Shown here piece after piece: positions 8,335 through 16,133 of a DNA stretch of 64,000 nt. Location of the stretch: the NCBI GenBank assembly GCA_947626285.1, contig CANQRR010000004.1, positions 45,732 to 109,731 on the forward strand, written 5' to 3'. Origin of the DNA: an uncultured Lachnospiraceae bacterium. Lineage in GTDB: Bacteria > Bacillota > Clostridia > Lachnospirales > Lachnospiraceae. Each line of letters starts with the position of its first letter. Within the stretch, counting starts at the first letter, position 1. Made by a program: the position numbers and the translations under genes. Under the pieces are notes generated by a model. It did no database searches and was not told the origin of the DNA. It saw only the letters and a program-made list of their open reading frames with translations.

Positions 8335-8361
8335 AATATGGTGCAACCATATTTTATCATA
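8335..8361 (-). promoter_or_regulatory. Palindrome and likely promoter of the sigma/RiPP operon
   Basis: AATATGGT-gca-ACCATATT at 8335-8353 is a perfect 8-bp inverted repeat. On the minus strand it follows directly after a possible -10 (TATGAT, 8361-8356, or TAAAAT, 8356-8351). No consensus -35 was found; that place is taken by the 21-bp-period repeats. The layout suits a promoter that needs an activator and has an operator at or just after the start point. Confidence 0.4.
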
Positions 8362-8379
8362 AATTGAGTAATTCGTGGA

Positions 8380-8416
8380 TGACGTTTGTGCAATCAAACC
8401 TGACGTTTGTGCAATC
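8380..8416 (+). repeat. Two copies of a 16-bp motif at 21-bp period (possible LytTR operator)
   Basis: TGACGTTTGTGCAATC occurs at 8380-8395 and again, identical, at 8401-8416, joined by AAACC. The period is 21 bp. The core ACGTTTGT fits the published LytTR half-site pattern (A/C, C/A, GTT, N, A/G, T/G), and LytTR dimers bind half-sites two helical turns apart. The same motif recurs at 24050-24107 and 26274-26360. It lies just upstream of the presumed promoter of the sigma/RiPP operon. Confidence 0.6.
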
Positions 8417-8435
8417 GGCGGCTCCTTCCGCACAG

Positions 8436-8462
8436 AAAAGAGCTGTCGCGAAATACGACAGC
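8436..8462 (-). terminator. Intrinsic terminator after the Cys-rich precursor
   Basis: On the minus strand GCTGTCG pairs with CGACAGC across a 7-nt loop and is followed by TCTTTTC. It lies about 60 bp after the stop of the precursor at 8525 and ahead of the 21-bp repeats, separating the transport/precursor transcript from the sigma operon. Confidence 0.6.
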
Positions 8463-8524
8463 CCTCCTCAGCGTCCATGCCCTTGTTCTTTTATTTTCTG
8501 CGGCGCAGCGCCGTGCTGCCGCCC

Positions 8525-8848
8525 TTATCGCTTGTTTACTTCGCAGTACATCCACCCTTTTTTGTGCGTATGCGAGTAACCGCAGAACGTGCACCAGTTC
8601 AAGGCGTTGGTGCACTTGTTGCAGCCGTAAAACGGCGAAACGATCAGATAGCCGTCGTCGGTATACTCGCCGCCGCCAGCGACCGCACCCAGCTCCCCGT
8701 CTGAGAGCTCTCCCGCCGCATGCGCCGCGTCATAAAGATTCTTCGCCTCTTCCGCGGTGATCTTCTGTCCCCGGGTCTGAAAGAATTCCGCGACCTCCTC
8801 CGCAGACTTTGCCGTCCTCATTTTCTCCATGATCTCTTTCTGATTCAT
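8525..8848 (-). CDS. Cys-rich RiPP precursor with GG leader
   Basis: This 107-residue peptide has a helical leader of about 60 residues ending ELSDGELGAVAGG, the double-Gly peptidase signal, although the leader is not of the NHLP type seen in the other precursors. The core (about 47 residues) is aromatic and contains five Cys: GCNKC, WCTFCGY and a final YC. The CxxC pairs could be disulfides, a metal site or thioether crosslinks. The start follows AAGGAGGTTACAGT. It is the last gene of the unit that contains both ABC transporters, so it is probably exported by them. Whether a radical SAM enzyme of the next operon acts on it is unknown. Confidence 0.8.
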   Translation of the reverse strand: MNQKEIMEKMRTAKSAEEVAEFFQTRGQKITAEEAKNLYDAAHAAGELSDGELGAVAGGGEYTDDGYLIVSPFYGCNKCTNALNWCTFCGYSHTHKKGWMYCEVNKR

Positions 8849-8948
8849 ACTGTAACCTCCTTGATCTTTAAAATATATTTTGTCCTATTGCTCTTCACTT
8901 TTTTATACGTCAGACACAGATCCCTGTTAGGAAAATATCGAAAAAATT

Positions 8949-11159
8949 TTACGCTGTCGTCTGAGTCGCTTCGTCCGGATCGTCCAGGCGCTGACGCGCC
9001 ACCAGATCCGCGAACTTTCCGTTCTTCGCGATCAGCTCCTCGTATGTGCCGTCCTCGACGATCTTCCCCTTCTCGAGGTAGACGATGCGGTCGCAATGCT
9101 TGATCGTGGAAAGGCGGTGCGCGATGACGATCCTCGTGCACTTCAGCTTATCGAGAGACTCGGACACCTTCTTCTGCGTGAGATTGTCGAGCGCGCTCGT
9201 CGCCTCGTCAAACATCAGGATCCGCGGCTTCGGCGCGATGGCCCGCGCGATCATCAGCCGCTGGCGCTGTCCGCCGGATACACCTCCGCTGCCCTCGGAG
9301 ATCATCGTGTTCATCCCCATCGGCATTCTGCGGATATCATCCGCGATGCCCGCAAGCTCCGCCGCCTCCCACGCTTCGTCGAGCGTCAGCCACGGCGCAG
9401 AGATCGTGATATTAGAAAAGATGTCTCCCTGGAACAGCCCGCCGGTCTGCATCACAGTGCCGATCCTGCGGCGCAGTGACTTCAAGTCGATGCCGTTAAT
9501 ATCCTTGCCGTCGTAGTAGACCGCGCCCTTCTGCGGCGTCTCAAAGCCAAGCATGATGCGCATGAGCGTAGACTTGCCGCAGCCTGTCGCGCCGACGATC
9601 GCCACGTACTGGCCGGGACGAATCTTCAGGGAGAGATCGTCCACCACGTTCGGCATGTGGTCGTTGTAGCGGAACGAAACATTGTTCAGCTCGATGCCGC
9701 CGGAGAGCCGCGTAATCACCTGCTTGCCCTCGGACACTTCGGGTATGGCGTCCATGATCGGCTTCGCCATGTCGAGGATCGGCTTGATGTTCGCCGCGCT
9801 GAGCGCGAGTCCTGTAAGGGACAAAAACGCCCCGCTCACCATGCCGTACGCCGCGTTGAACGCGTAGTAATCCGCCACGGCGACATTGCTCACGATCGCC
9901 ATGTAGTACATGACAAAGGTACCCGCCAGCGTGATCAGCGTGGTGACCACAGCGTTGTACCGGATGATCGCGGGCGGATTGTAAAGCACCTTCGCCTGCT
10001 TCGCATATAGATTTCCCCAGCGGGCGAACGCGCGCTTCTCCGCCCCGGAGAGCTTGATCTTCTGCACGCCTGTGATCAGCGCGTAGCTCATACCGCTGAC
10101 CTTGGCGCCTAGCTCCATCTGCCTGCGCGACACCTTGATCTGCGTCAGCGCGGTGACCACGGTGACGATCAGCGTCGCCAGAATGATCAGCAGCGCGGGC
10201 GCCACCAGCGCGGGCGCATAGGCAAAGATCTGCGTGATGTAGATCAGGGAAAACAGAGAGGTGAGCCCCGTCGTGAATACGGCCTCCACCAGCATGGAGC
10301 ACAGCGCGTTCATGTTCTGCGTCCGCGTGAAAAGCTCGCCCGAGCTGTAGTCTTTGAAGAACGCGGCAGGGAGCGACATGACGCGCGCCATCGTCGCGGC
10401 CTCCACGGTGATGTTCATTTTCGTCTGGATCCGCGCCATGAAAAGGTTCTTCACCGCCTCAAGCATCAGCCTGGAAACCGTCACACAGACCATAAATACC
10501 CCGATGGACGCAAGCAGCGCCAGATCCCTGTCCTCCACGACCAGTCCGAACAGCAGCTGGTTCAGCTTCGGGCTGAGCAAGCCTACAAGGGTGACCGCAA
10601 GGGTGGCGCCCGCCGCCAGCACGTAGTCGGCGGGCGCGAGGATCCCGGCGATGTACCGCAGGACGTCGGCGAAGCTGATCTTCTTGAGCGGGAACGGCTT
10701 GTAGAAGGCGATCGCCTCATCCTTGAAAAGCTCCTCGTTCTTCCGTGAGACCTTCACGGTCTTTCCCGTCTCCGCGTCAAAGAAAGTATATCCGCTCAGG
10801 GCCCCGGGAATGAGTGCCACGATGGAGCCGTCCGACCTGCGCACGCCGAGCATCGCCCCGATGGCGTCCTTGTACCAGCCCTTCTCCAGGACGACCGTCC
10901 TGCGCATGATACCGTAGGGACGCATGAGGAACTCCAGCTGTTCGTTTAAGTCCGTGATGCTATCCGGCACTTCCTGCGATCTCACATGGTAAAATTTGAG
11001 GATCGCGTCGATCGCGTCCTTCGCGCGGCTCCTGTCGTCCGCGAACGCCGCGGATACGCGCGCGCCTGTGACGGCGTCCGAGATCCCGAGGAACGCTTCC
11101 TCGAAGGTGTTCTGATCATATTTTTTTCTCTCTTTTATCTGTTCACTAAACCAACCCAT
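8949..11159 (-). CDS. NHLM-type ABC transporter, permease/ATPase without peptidase
   Basis: This is a 736-residue half-transporter. The N-terminal 190 residues form a cytosolic domain that lacks the catalytic Cys/His pair of C39 peptidases; six membrane segments follow between about 195 and 470. The ATPase has Walker A GATGCGKST, signature VSGGQRQR, Walker B MFDEATSALD and the switch His in IAHRLST. All ATPase motifs are canonical. The length and layout fit the second ATP-binding protein of NHLM bacteriocin export systems. The start was set at ATG 11159, as AGGGG lies 7 bp ahead, rather than at GTG 11165. It follows the peptidase transporter at 10 bp and probably pairs with it to export the matured peptide. 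Confidence 0.88.
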   Translation of the reverse strand: MGWFSEQIKERKKYDQNTFEEAFLGISDAVTGARVSAAFADDRSRAKDAIDAILKFYHVRSQEVPDSITDLNEQLEFLMRPYGIMRRTVVLEKGWYKDAIGAMLGVRRSDGSIVALIPGALSGYTFFDAETGKTVKVSRKNEELFKDEAIAFYKPFPLKKISFADVLRYIAGILAPADYVLAAGATLAVTLVGLLSPKLNQLLFGLVVEDRDLALLASIGVFMVCVTVSRLMLEAVKNLFMARIQTKMNITVEAATMARVMSLPAAFFKDYSSGELFTRTQNMNALCSMLVEAVFTTGLTSLFSLIYITQIFAYAPALVAPALLIILATLIVTVVTALTQIKVSRRQMELGAKVSGMSYALITGVQKIKLSGAEKRAFARWGNLYAKQAKVLYNPPAIIRYNAVVTTLITLAGTFVMYYMAIVSNVAVADYYAFNAAYGMVSGAFLSLTGLALSAANIKPILDMAKPIMDAIPEVSEGKQVITRLSGGIELNNVSFRYNDHMPNVVDDLSLKIRPGQYVAIVGATGCGKSTLMRIMLGFETPQKGAVYYDGKDINGIDLKSLRRRIGTVMQTGGLFQGDIFSNITISAPWLTLDEAWEAAELAGIADDIRRMPMGMNTMISEGSGGVSGGQRQRLMIARAIAPKPRILMFDEATSALDNLTQKKVSESLDKLKCTRIVIAHRLSTIKHCDRIVYLEKGKIVEDGTYEELIAKNGKFADLVARQRLDDPDEATQTTA

Positions 11160-11169
11160 GACCACACCC

Positions 11170-13353
11170 CTATTCGTTCGAGACGAGCTGCGTATAGTAG
11201 CCGTTCTTTGCGTACAGTTCTTCGTGCGTTCCGCGCTCCACGACCTTGCCGTGGTCCAGGACGACGATCTCGTCGCAGTCGCGGATGGTGGACAGGCGGT
11301 GCGCCACCACGATGCAGGTGATACCCCTGTCCTTGATGGACTTCACGACCTTGTACTCGGTCTTGGCGTCGAGCGCGCTCGTGGCCTCGTCCAGAATGAT
11401 GATAGTCGGATCCTGCGCCAAGACGCGGGCGATCTCCATGCGCTGGCGCTGCCCGCCCGAGAAGTCCTTGCCGCCCTCGGTGAGCACATAATCGTATCCG
11501 CCGTCGCGCTGCATGATATCCTCGTGGAGCTGGGCGTCCTTCGCCGCGAGGATCACCTCAAAGTCCTCGATCGAATCATCCCACATCTTGATGTTGTTGC
11601 GTATCGTGTCCTCGAAGAGGATGATGTCCTGGTCCACGACCGCGAGCGAGCCTGTGAACACGCTGCGGTCGATGTCCTTCATGGGCTTGCCGTCGAAGAG
11701 GATCTCCCCGCTCCACGGCTGATAGAGCCCGGAGACCAGCTTGGAGAGCGTCGATTTGCCGCAGCCGGAGCCTCCGACAAAGGCCACACGGCTGCCGGGC
11801 TTGAGCGTCAGGTTGAAGTCCTCGATCAGGGGCTCGGCAAGCCGGGAGTACCCGAAAGTCACATTCTTCATCTCCACACTGCCCGAGAGCTTGTCGAACT
11901 CGGCATCCTCATCGTACCCTCCCTCGTCCTTATAATTGACATCGGTAGGGTACTCCATGACATCCTCCACGCGCTCCATCTGCGTGCGCATCTCCTGGAG
12001 GGACTGTCCCGCCTCGATCAGCGTCATGGCCGGTCCCGTAAACGCACTCAAAAAGCTCTGGAACGCCATCACCATACCGATGGTAAAATGCCCCTGGATC
12101 GCAAACAGGACGCCCAGAACCAGCACGGCGGTATTGGCCAGCTCAGTGATCATCGTCGGAATCATCCCAAAGTACTCGTTCAGCCTCGCGAAGCGCACCT
12201 GCTGCGTGTTCACGCTGGCCTGATAACCTGCCCATTTCTCATAGTAGCCGGTCTCCGCGCCGCTCGCCTTGATCGTCTCGATCATCTCGATGCCCGCAAC
12301 CGTCGAGCCAGCCAGCTTGCCGGCGTCGCGCATCTGCACGCGGGTGATATTGACGCGCTTCTTCGATATGACACGCGACATTGCCACATTGAGCAGAATC
12401 GAGGCGATGCCCACCAGCGAGAGCAGCGGGCTGTAGCGCAGCATGACGATGAGATAAAAGATCATCATCACCGCGTTCAGCACGAGCGGAGCGAAAGTGT
12501 TCACAAGCGTAGCCGCGATGGAGGCGCTCGCATCCTGCCGCTGTTGGATGTCTCCCGCCATGCGCTGACTGAAGAATTCGATCGGCATGCGCAGCACCTT
12601 CCACATAAAGGAGGTGTTCCCGACCGCGGCGAGCTTGCCCTGGATCAGATAATTCGATTTCGCCTGGGCAAACGCCACCACAAGCTGCATGATCGAGACA
12701 AACGCCAGTGTCGTGAAAAACAGCCAGAACCATTCAGGGTTCTGACGCGTGAGCAGACGATCTAAGAAGATCCGCGAGAACACCGGCTGAATAATGCCGA
12801 TGATCGAGGTGATCGTCGTCGTGAGAGCGACAAATACGATTGCTGCACCGGCACCGACCAGACGCTTTTTTGCAAAGGAAAGCACGCTCTTCGGCTTTCC
12901 GCCCGGCTCGAAACTCTCTGTTGGCTCAAACATCAGACAGATGCCCGTGAAGCTCTGGTCGAAGGTCTCCATCGAGACGGTGTAGTTGCCCTTCGCCGGG
13001 TCGTTTAAAACGACCTTATCCCCCTTAAATCCGCAGAGGACGACGAAATGATTGAAGTTCCAGTGGATGATGCAGGGGAAAGTCCCCTTCGCCTTCAGCA
13101 TCTCCGGCTCGTAACGGTAGCCCTTGGCCTGGAGGCCGTAGCTGCGCGCGGCCTTGAGGACGTTTTTCGCATTGGATCCGTCCCTGGATACGCCGCAGTC
13201 TGCGCGGACCTGCTCAAGCGGGATCCACTTTCCGTAGTAGGCAAGAATCATCGTCAGCGACGCCGCGCCGCATTCGAGCGCTTCCAACTGCATCACGACA
13301 GGTACCTTCGCCACGCCGTTTTTGATTGGTACGTTCTGTTTTTTCTTCACCAT
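11170..13353 (-). CDS. NHLM-type peptidase-containing ABC transporter
   Basis: This 727-residue protein combines leader removal and export. The N-terminal C39 peptidase domain shows the catalytic set C28 (EALECGAASL), H102 (FNHFVVL) and D118 (LNDPAKG). It should cut after the GG motif of the precursors. Six membrane segments lie between about 165 and 440. The ATPase has GGSGCGKST, FSGGQRQRMEIARV, ILDEATSALD and VAHRLST, all intact. The start follows GAGGTGATCC. It stands between the short HlyD-like gene and the second ABC transporter with gaps of 8-10 bp, the usual order of NHLM export modules. Confidence 0.92.
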   Translation of the reverse strand: MVKKKQNVPIKNGVAKVPVVMQLEALECGAASLTMILAYYGKWIPLEQVRADCGVSRDGSNAKNVLKAARSYGLQAKGYRYEPEMLKAKGTFPCIIHWNFNHFVVLCGFKGDKVVLNDPAKGNYTVSMETFDQSFTGICLMFEPTESFEPGGKPKSVLSFAKKRLVGAGAAIVFVALTTTITSIIGIIQPVFSRIFLDRLLTRQNPEWFWLFFTTLAFVSIMQLVVAFAQAKSNYLIQGKLAAVGNTSFMWKVLRMPIEFFSQRMAGDIQQRQDASASIAATLVNTFAPLVLNAVMMIFYLIVMLRYSPLLSLVGIASILLNVAMSRVISKKRVNITRVQMRDAGKLAGSTVAGIEMIETIKASGAETGYYEKWAGYQASVNTQQVRFARLNEYFGMIPTMITELANTAVLVLGVLFAIQGHFTIGMVMAFQSFLSAFTGPAMTLIEAGQSLQEMRTQMERVEDVMEYPTDVNYKDEGGYDEDAEFDKLSGSVEMKNVTFGYSRLAEPLIEDFNLTLKPGSRVAFVGGSGCGKSTLSKLVSGLYQPWSGEILFDGKPMKDIDRSVFTGSLAVVDQDIILFEDTIRNNIKMWDDSIEDFEVILAAKDAQLHEDIMQRDGGYDYVLTEGGKDFSGGQRQRMEIARVLAQDPTIIILDEATSALDAKTEYKVVKSIKDRGITCIVVAHRLSTIRDCDEIVVLDHGKVVERGTHEELYAKNGYYTQLVSNE

Positions 13354-13361
13354 GGATCACC

Positions 13362-13835
13362 TCAGTTAAACAGGAATGAGACCGGAGAGACCTGCTCCGT
13401 GACAACCACTGCCTCGTAGACGCCGTCCGGCAGCGCAACGCTCACCGTCACCGGATAGACCCACTCGCCCACGGACAGTGCTCCGACGCGCAGCGCGTAC
13501 TCGGAAAAGCTCTCGTCCACGGCGACCGGCTCAGCGGCGATCTCCGCCACCGTATACTCCTCTCCATCGATGCGCACGACGTCCCCCTCTTCGACTCTGG
13601 CAATCTCATCCTCCCGGACGTAGCAGTTCGTCGTGCCGGCCTCTGAGACGGCGGCCACACTCACCCTCGACTCGAGCGAGCCGACGACTCCCCAGACGAT
13701 GAAACCTGCGAGCAGCACGATGACAGCCGAGAGCGTCAGCCAGATCCCCGGGTTCGTCACCCGGATGTAATCGTTCAGCTGCTCGGGCGAGGATACCCGC
13801 TCCAGACTCTTTTCCCTGAAAATCGTGTTTGCCAT
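13362..13835 (-). CDS. Short HlyD-like secretion protein
   Basis: The product is 157 residues with one membrane segment (WLTLSAVIVLLAGFIVWGVVG, about residues 30-50), then a beta-rich extracytoplasmic part. NHLM secretion proteins and other HlyD adaptors are normally much longer because a coiled-coil hairpin sits between two lipoyl halves; here only a short strand-rich segment with YVREDEIARVEEGD and VRIDGEEYTV remains, so the hairpin is absent. In a cell without an outer membrane the hairpin may be dispensable. ATG 13835 was chosen because GGGAGG lies 7 bp ahead; the upstream ATG overlaps this site. It precedes the peptidase transporter. Confidence 0.75.
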   Translation of the reverse strand: MANTIFREKSLERVSSPEQLNDYIRVTNPGIWLTLSAVIVLLAGFIVWGVVGSLESRVSVAAVSEAGTTNCYVREDEIARVEEGDVVRIDGEEYTVAEIAAEPVAVDESFSEYALRVGALSVGEWVYPVTVSVALPDGVYEAVVVTEQVSPVSFLFN

Positions 13836-13862
13836 GTCATTTCCTCCCATGCCTGTTTTGTC

Positions 13863-14270
13863 TTATATATTCTTCGTGATCCGGACGATATTTTGTCCGT
13901 CTTTGTATTCATAGCTCATGTCGTCCATGCTCTTTTTCACCATGAAGATGCCGAGCCCGCCGATCTTGCGCTCCTCCGCGGAGAGCGTGACGTCCGGATC
14001 CTTCTTCTTCAACGGATCATAAGGCACGCCGTTGTCGATGAATGTGATCCTCACACGGATGGGATCCTCCAGCAGCTCCACACGTACCGTAGCCTTTCCG
14101 GTCCCGGGAGCGTACGCGTAATTCGCGATGTTGGCAAGCAGCTCGTCGACCGCCACGTCGATCTGCAGCTGGGTCTTCACAGGACAGCCGTACGCTTCGA
14201 TCTGTTCACTCACAAAGTCAACGACCTCCGGAATGTTTTCCACTTTCGCCTCGATCGTCATTTCTTTCAT
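13863..14270 (-). CDS. RsbW/SpoIIAB-like anti-sigma kinase (HATPase)
   Basis: This 135-residue protein is a GHKL-fold serine kinase of the partner-switching type. The N box is DVAVDELLANIANYAY (E43, N47), the G1 box DNGVPYDP (79-86), and the G2 box RKIGGLGIFMVKK. Such kinases phosphorylate a STAS anti-anti-sigma protein and often bind a sigma factor. The likely partners are the STAS protein at 20558 and the SpoIIE-type phosphatase at 18319. ATG 14270 was selected since GGAGGGATTCAG precedes it and the longer frame would overlap the GNAT gene. It lies directly upstream of the export genes, linking the signalling module to peptide secretion. Confidence 0.88.
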   Translation of the reverse strand: MKEMTIEAKVENIPEVVDFVSEQIEAYGCPVKTQLQIDVAVDELLANIANYAYAPGTGKATVRVELLEDPIRVRITFIDNGVPYDPLKKKDPDVTLSAEERKIGGLGIFMVKKSMDDMSYEYKDGQNIVRITKNI

Positions 14271-14283
14271 CTGAATCCCTCCT

Positions 14284-14871
14284 TCATCCTGCCTCACCGT
14301 CCGGGGCCCCGCCCGCATGTTCGCCCTCCAGCTCCAGAACGTACTGCTCGCCGTCGCATTTGCAGCGGCCTTTGCAGAAAACGCAGTAATAATCCTTCAT
14401 ATGGTACCACGGGCGGGAAACCCTGTGCAGATAGCGGAAGCCATTCCGCAAGTGCGCTCCCCGCGCCGGGACCTTGCCGTCGTACGCCCAGATCAGCGAG
14501 GTGATGGCTCCGAATCTCCCGCGGCTCCTCAGATCCGCGATCGCGTCGGCCAGCAGCTTTGAGCCTACCCCCTGTCCCTGACAGTCCGAGGCCATGCACA
14601 TGCTCCGGAATTTGACCAGCTTCTTCCCATGCGCCAGCCGCTTCAGCTCCTCAAGCGGGATCTTCGTCTCCTCGTGCAGCGTCTGCTCCGGTTCCACCCC
14701 GAACAGCGCGATCCCCGCAAGGCGGCCGTCCTCGCGCCTCGCCGCGTAAAAGAATTCGTCCTCATCGCTGATGTGCCGGCGCATCTCCTCCTCCGACATA
14801 TAACGCTCGCCGAAATTCTCGTCAAACATTTCCATCAGAAACGGGATATCCGTCTCCCTCACATAATCCAT
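14284..14871 (-). CDS. GNAT family acetyltransferase
   Basis: A 195-residue protein with the GNAT acetyl-CoA loop SDCQGQGVGSKLLADAIADL near residues 95-114 and a typical strand KFRSMCMA just before. The C-terminal end carries an unusual Cys cluster, YYCVFCKGRCKCDGEQY, which could bind zinc. The substrate is unknown. The gene follows CAGGAGGTAGCGAAAC and sits between the MFS and RsbW-like genes in the same direction. It may modify or protect against the product of this locus, but it could equally act on a small metabolite. Confidence 0.8.
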   Translation of the reverse strand: MDYVRETDIPFLMEMFDENFGERYMSEEEMRRHISDEDEFFYAARREDGRLAGIALFGVEPEQTLHEETKIPLEELKRLAHGKKLVKFRSMCMASDCQGQGVGSKLLADAIADLRSRGRFGAITSLIWAYDGKVPARGAHLRNGFRYLHRVSRPWYHMKDYYCVFCKGRCKCDGEQYVLELEGEHAGGAPDGEAG

Positions 14872-14922
14872 GTTTCGCTACCTCCTGTAGATCGTCTTTC
14901 TTATTTTCCGTCCGAAACATTT

Positions 14923-14966
14923 GTTCACTCTGTGATCAGCGACGCGAAGCTAATCCTTCAGGTAAC
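14923..14966. repeat. Partial copy of a dispersed element (see 53744-53899)
   Basis: The 44 bp beginning GTTCACTCTGTGATCAGCG and ending GGTAAC match the left part of the element at 53744-53899 with only a few changes. The segment ends exactly next to the stop codon of the MFS gene (14967). Confidence 0.6.
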
Positions 14967-16133
14967 TCAGGATTTCTTTGGAATCCCCGCCAGCGCGAGA
15001 TATGCCACGAGCCCGACCAGCAGAAACAGTCCCAGGGACATCACGCTTCCGGACAGCACGATCAGCGTCGGCCCGATCATCTGCCCCACCCTGGACACCA
15101 GGATATAAATGATCAGCGCGTCGTTGTCAGAATAAGTCTGGGTGGTCTTCGTCTTCGTGAATGCGTCCATGATCACCGAGAGGCCGAACGAATCCAGCAC
15201 TCCGCAGAGCACCACGGCCAGCACCAGCAGCGGCATCACCGCGACCCAGCCGTACAGCATGATCAGCACCGCGCTCGCCGCCATGTAGAGGAATGTGGCC
15301 TTGAGGGACGACATCCGGTCGGAGACAAAATCGGTCATGAACGGCCCCACGTACGCGCAGAGCAGGTAGTTCACCAGCATCAGCACCGAGGCGACCGTCG
15401 CGGAATACCCGTATTCGTTGACAAAGAGCGGCACGATGTACGAGATGAAGACCGAGCAGGTGTAGACCGGCAGCAGCAAAAACAGCAGGAATTTCAACGC
15501 GCGCACGTTCTTCAGCACCCGGAAGATGTCCGCGTAGCTTCCCGCCTCCACCTTCCCCGCGATCCGCACCTTCAGCGACATCACTAACGGCACCAGCAAA
15601 AGCACAGCGGAGCCCATGTAAATATGGGAGTACGCCAGCTGATTCGCCAGGATACCGCCCAGGATCGTGCCCATGCACTGCCCGGCGAACGCGCCGCCGT
15701 TCACATACACGAGCGCGCGCATCCTCTGCCTGTCGTCCGCAAAGAGGAACGCATAGTAGCGTATGCCTATAAAGAGGCAGCCGTTCCCGAGACCGGAGAT
15801 GCCGAAACCGAGGAACAGCATGCGGTAATCCGTCGCGGCTCCCCGCACGATCAGCCCGAGCATCAGTGCGATCACCCCGACGCTCAGAAAAGAGCCGAAG
15901 CGCTTCGTCCGCCTGCAGATCCCGCCGGAGACGATCACGCCCAGCGCCGTCATCGCCGAGAGAAAGGTGATCGGAAGGCTCACCAGCAGATCCATGTTCA
16001 CGCCCGACACCGCCATCGCCATCTGCCGGATGTAGACGACGTTGAACGAGTCGCCGATCGACGAGGCGAAAAATGCGAACACGAAGATCAGGCGGACAAA
16101 CGCATTCTGTTTCATAAATTCAGACTGTTCCAT
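14967..16133 (-). CDS. Major facilitator superfamily transporter
   Basis: A 388-residue protein with about 12 hydrophobic segments and the cytosolic basic loop typical of MFS carriers (GGICRRTKRFGS after the second segment). The substrate cannot be told. The start lies 14 bp inside the preceding gene, after GGAGGGACAAA. In the operon it follows a membrane sensor-like protein and an ABC-type binding protein, and precedes the GNAT and RsbW-like genes. It may carry the ligand sensed by this module, or a product. The end of the gene abuts a repeat element, so the last codons may have been set by its insertion. Confidence 0.85.
   Translation of the reverse strand: MEQSEFMKQNAFVRLIFVFAFFASSIGDSFNVVYIRQMAMAVSGVNMDLLVSLPITFLSAMTALGVIVSGGICRRTKRFGSFLSVGVIALMLGLIVRGAATDYRMLFLGFGISGLGNGCLFIGIRYYAFLFADDRQRMRALVYVNGGAFAGQCMGTILGGILANQLAYSHIYMGSAVLLLVPLVMSLKVRIAGKVEAGSYADIFRVLKNVRALKFLLFLLLPVYTCSVFISYIVPLFVNEYGYSATVASVLMLVNYLLCAYVGPFMTDFVSDRMSSLKATFLYMAASAVLIMLYGWVAVMPLLVLAVVLCGVLDSFGLSVIMDAFTKTKTTQTYSDNDALIIYILVSRVGQMIGPTLIVLSGSVMSLGLFLLVGLVAYLALAGIPKKS

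Noticed and set aside
8380..8416. CRISPR-like repeats
   Set aside because: The conserved unit is 16 bp and the spacers are only 5 bp and partly conserved; no cas genes are present.
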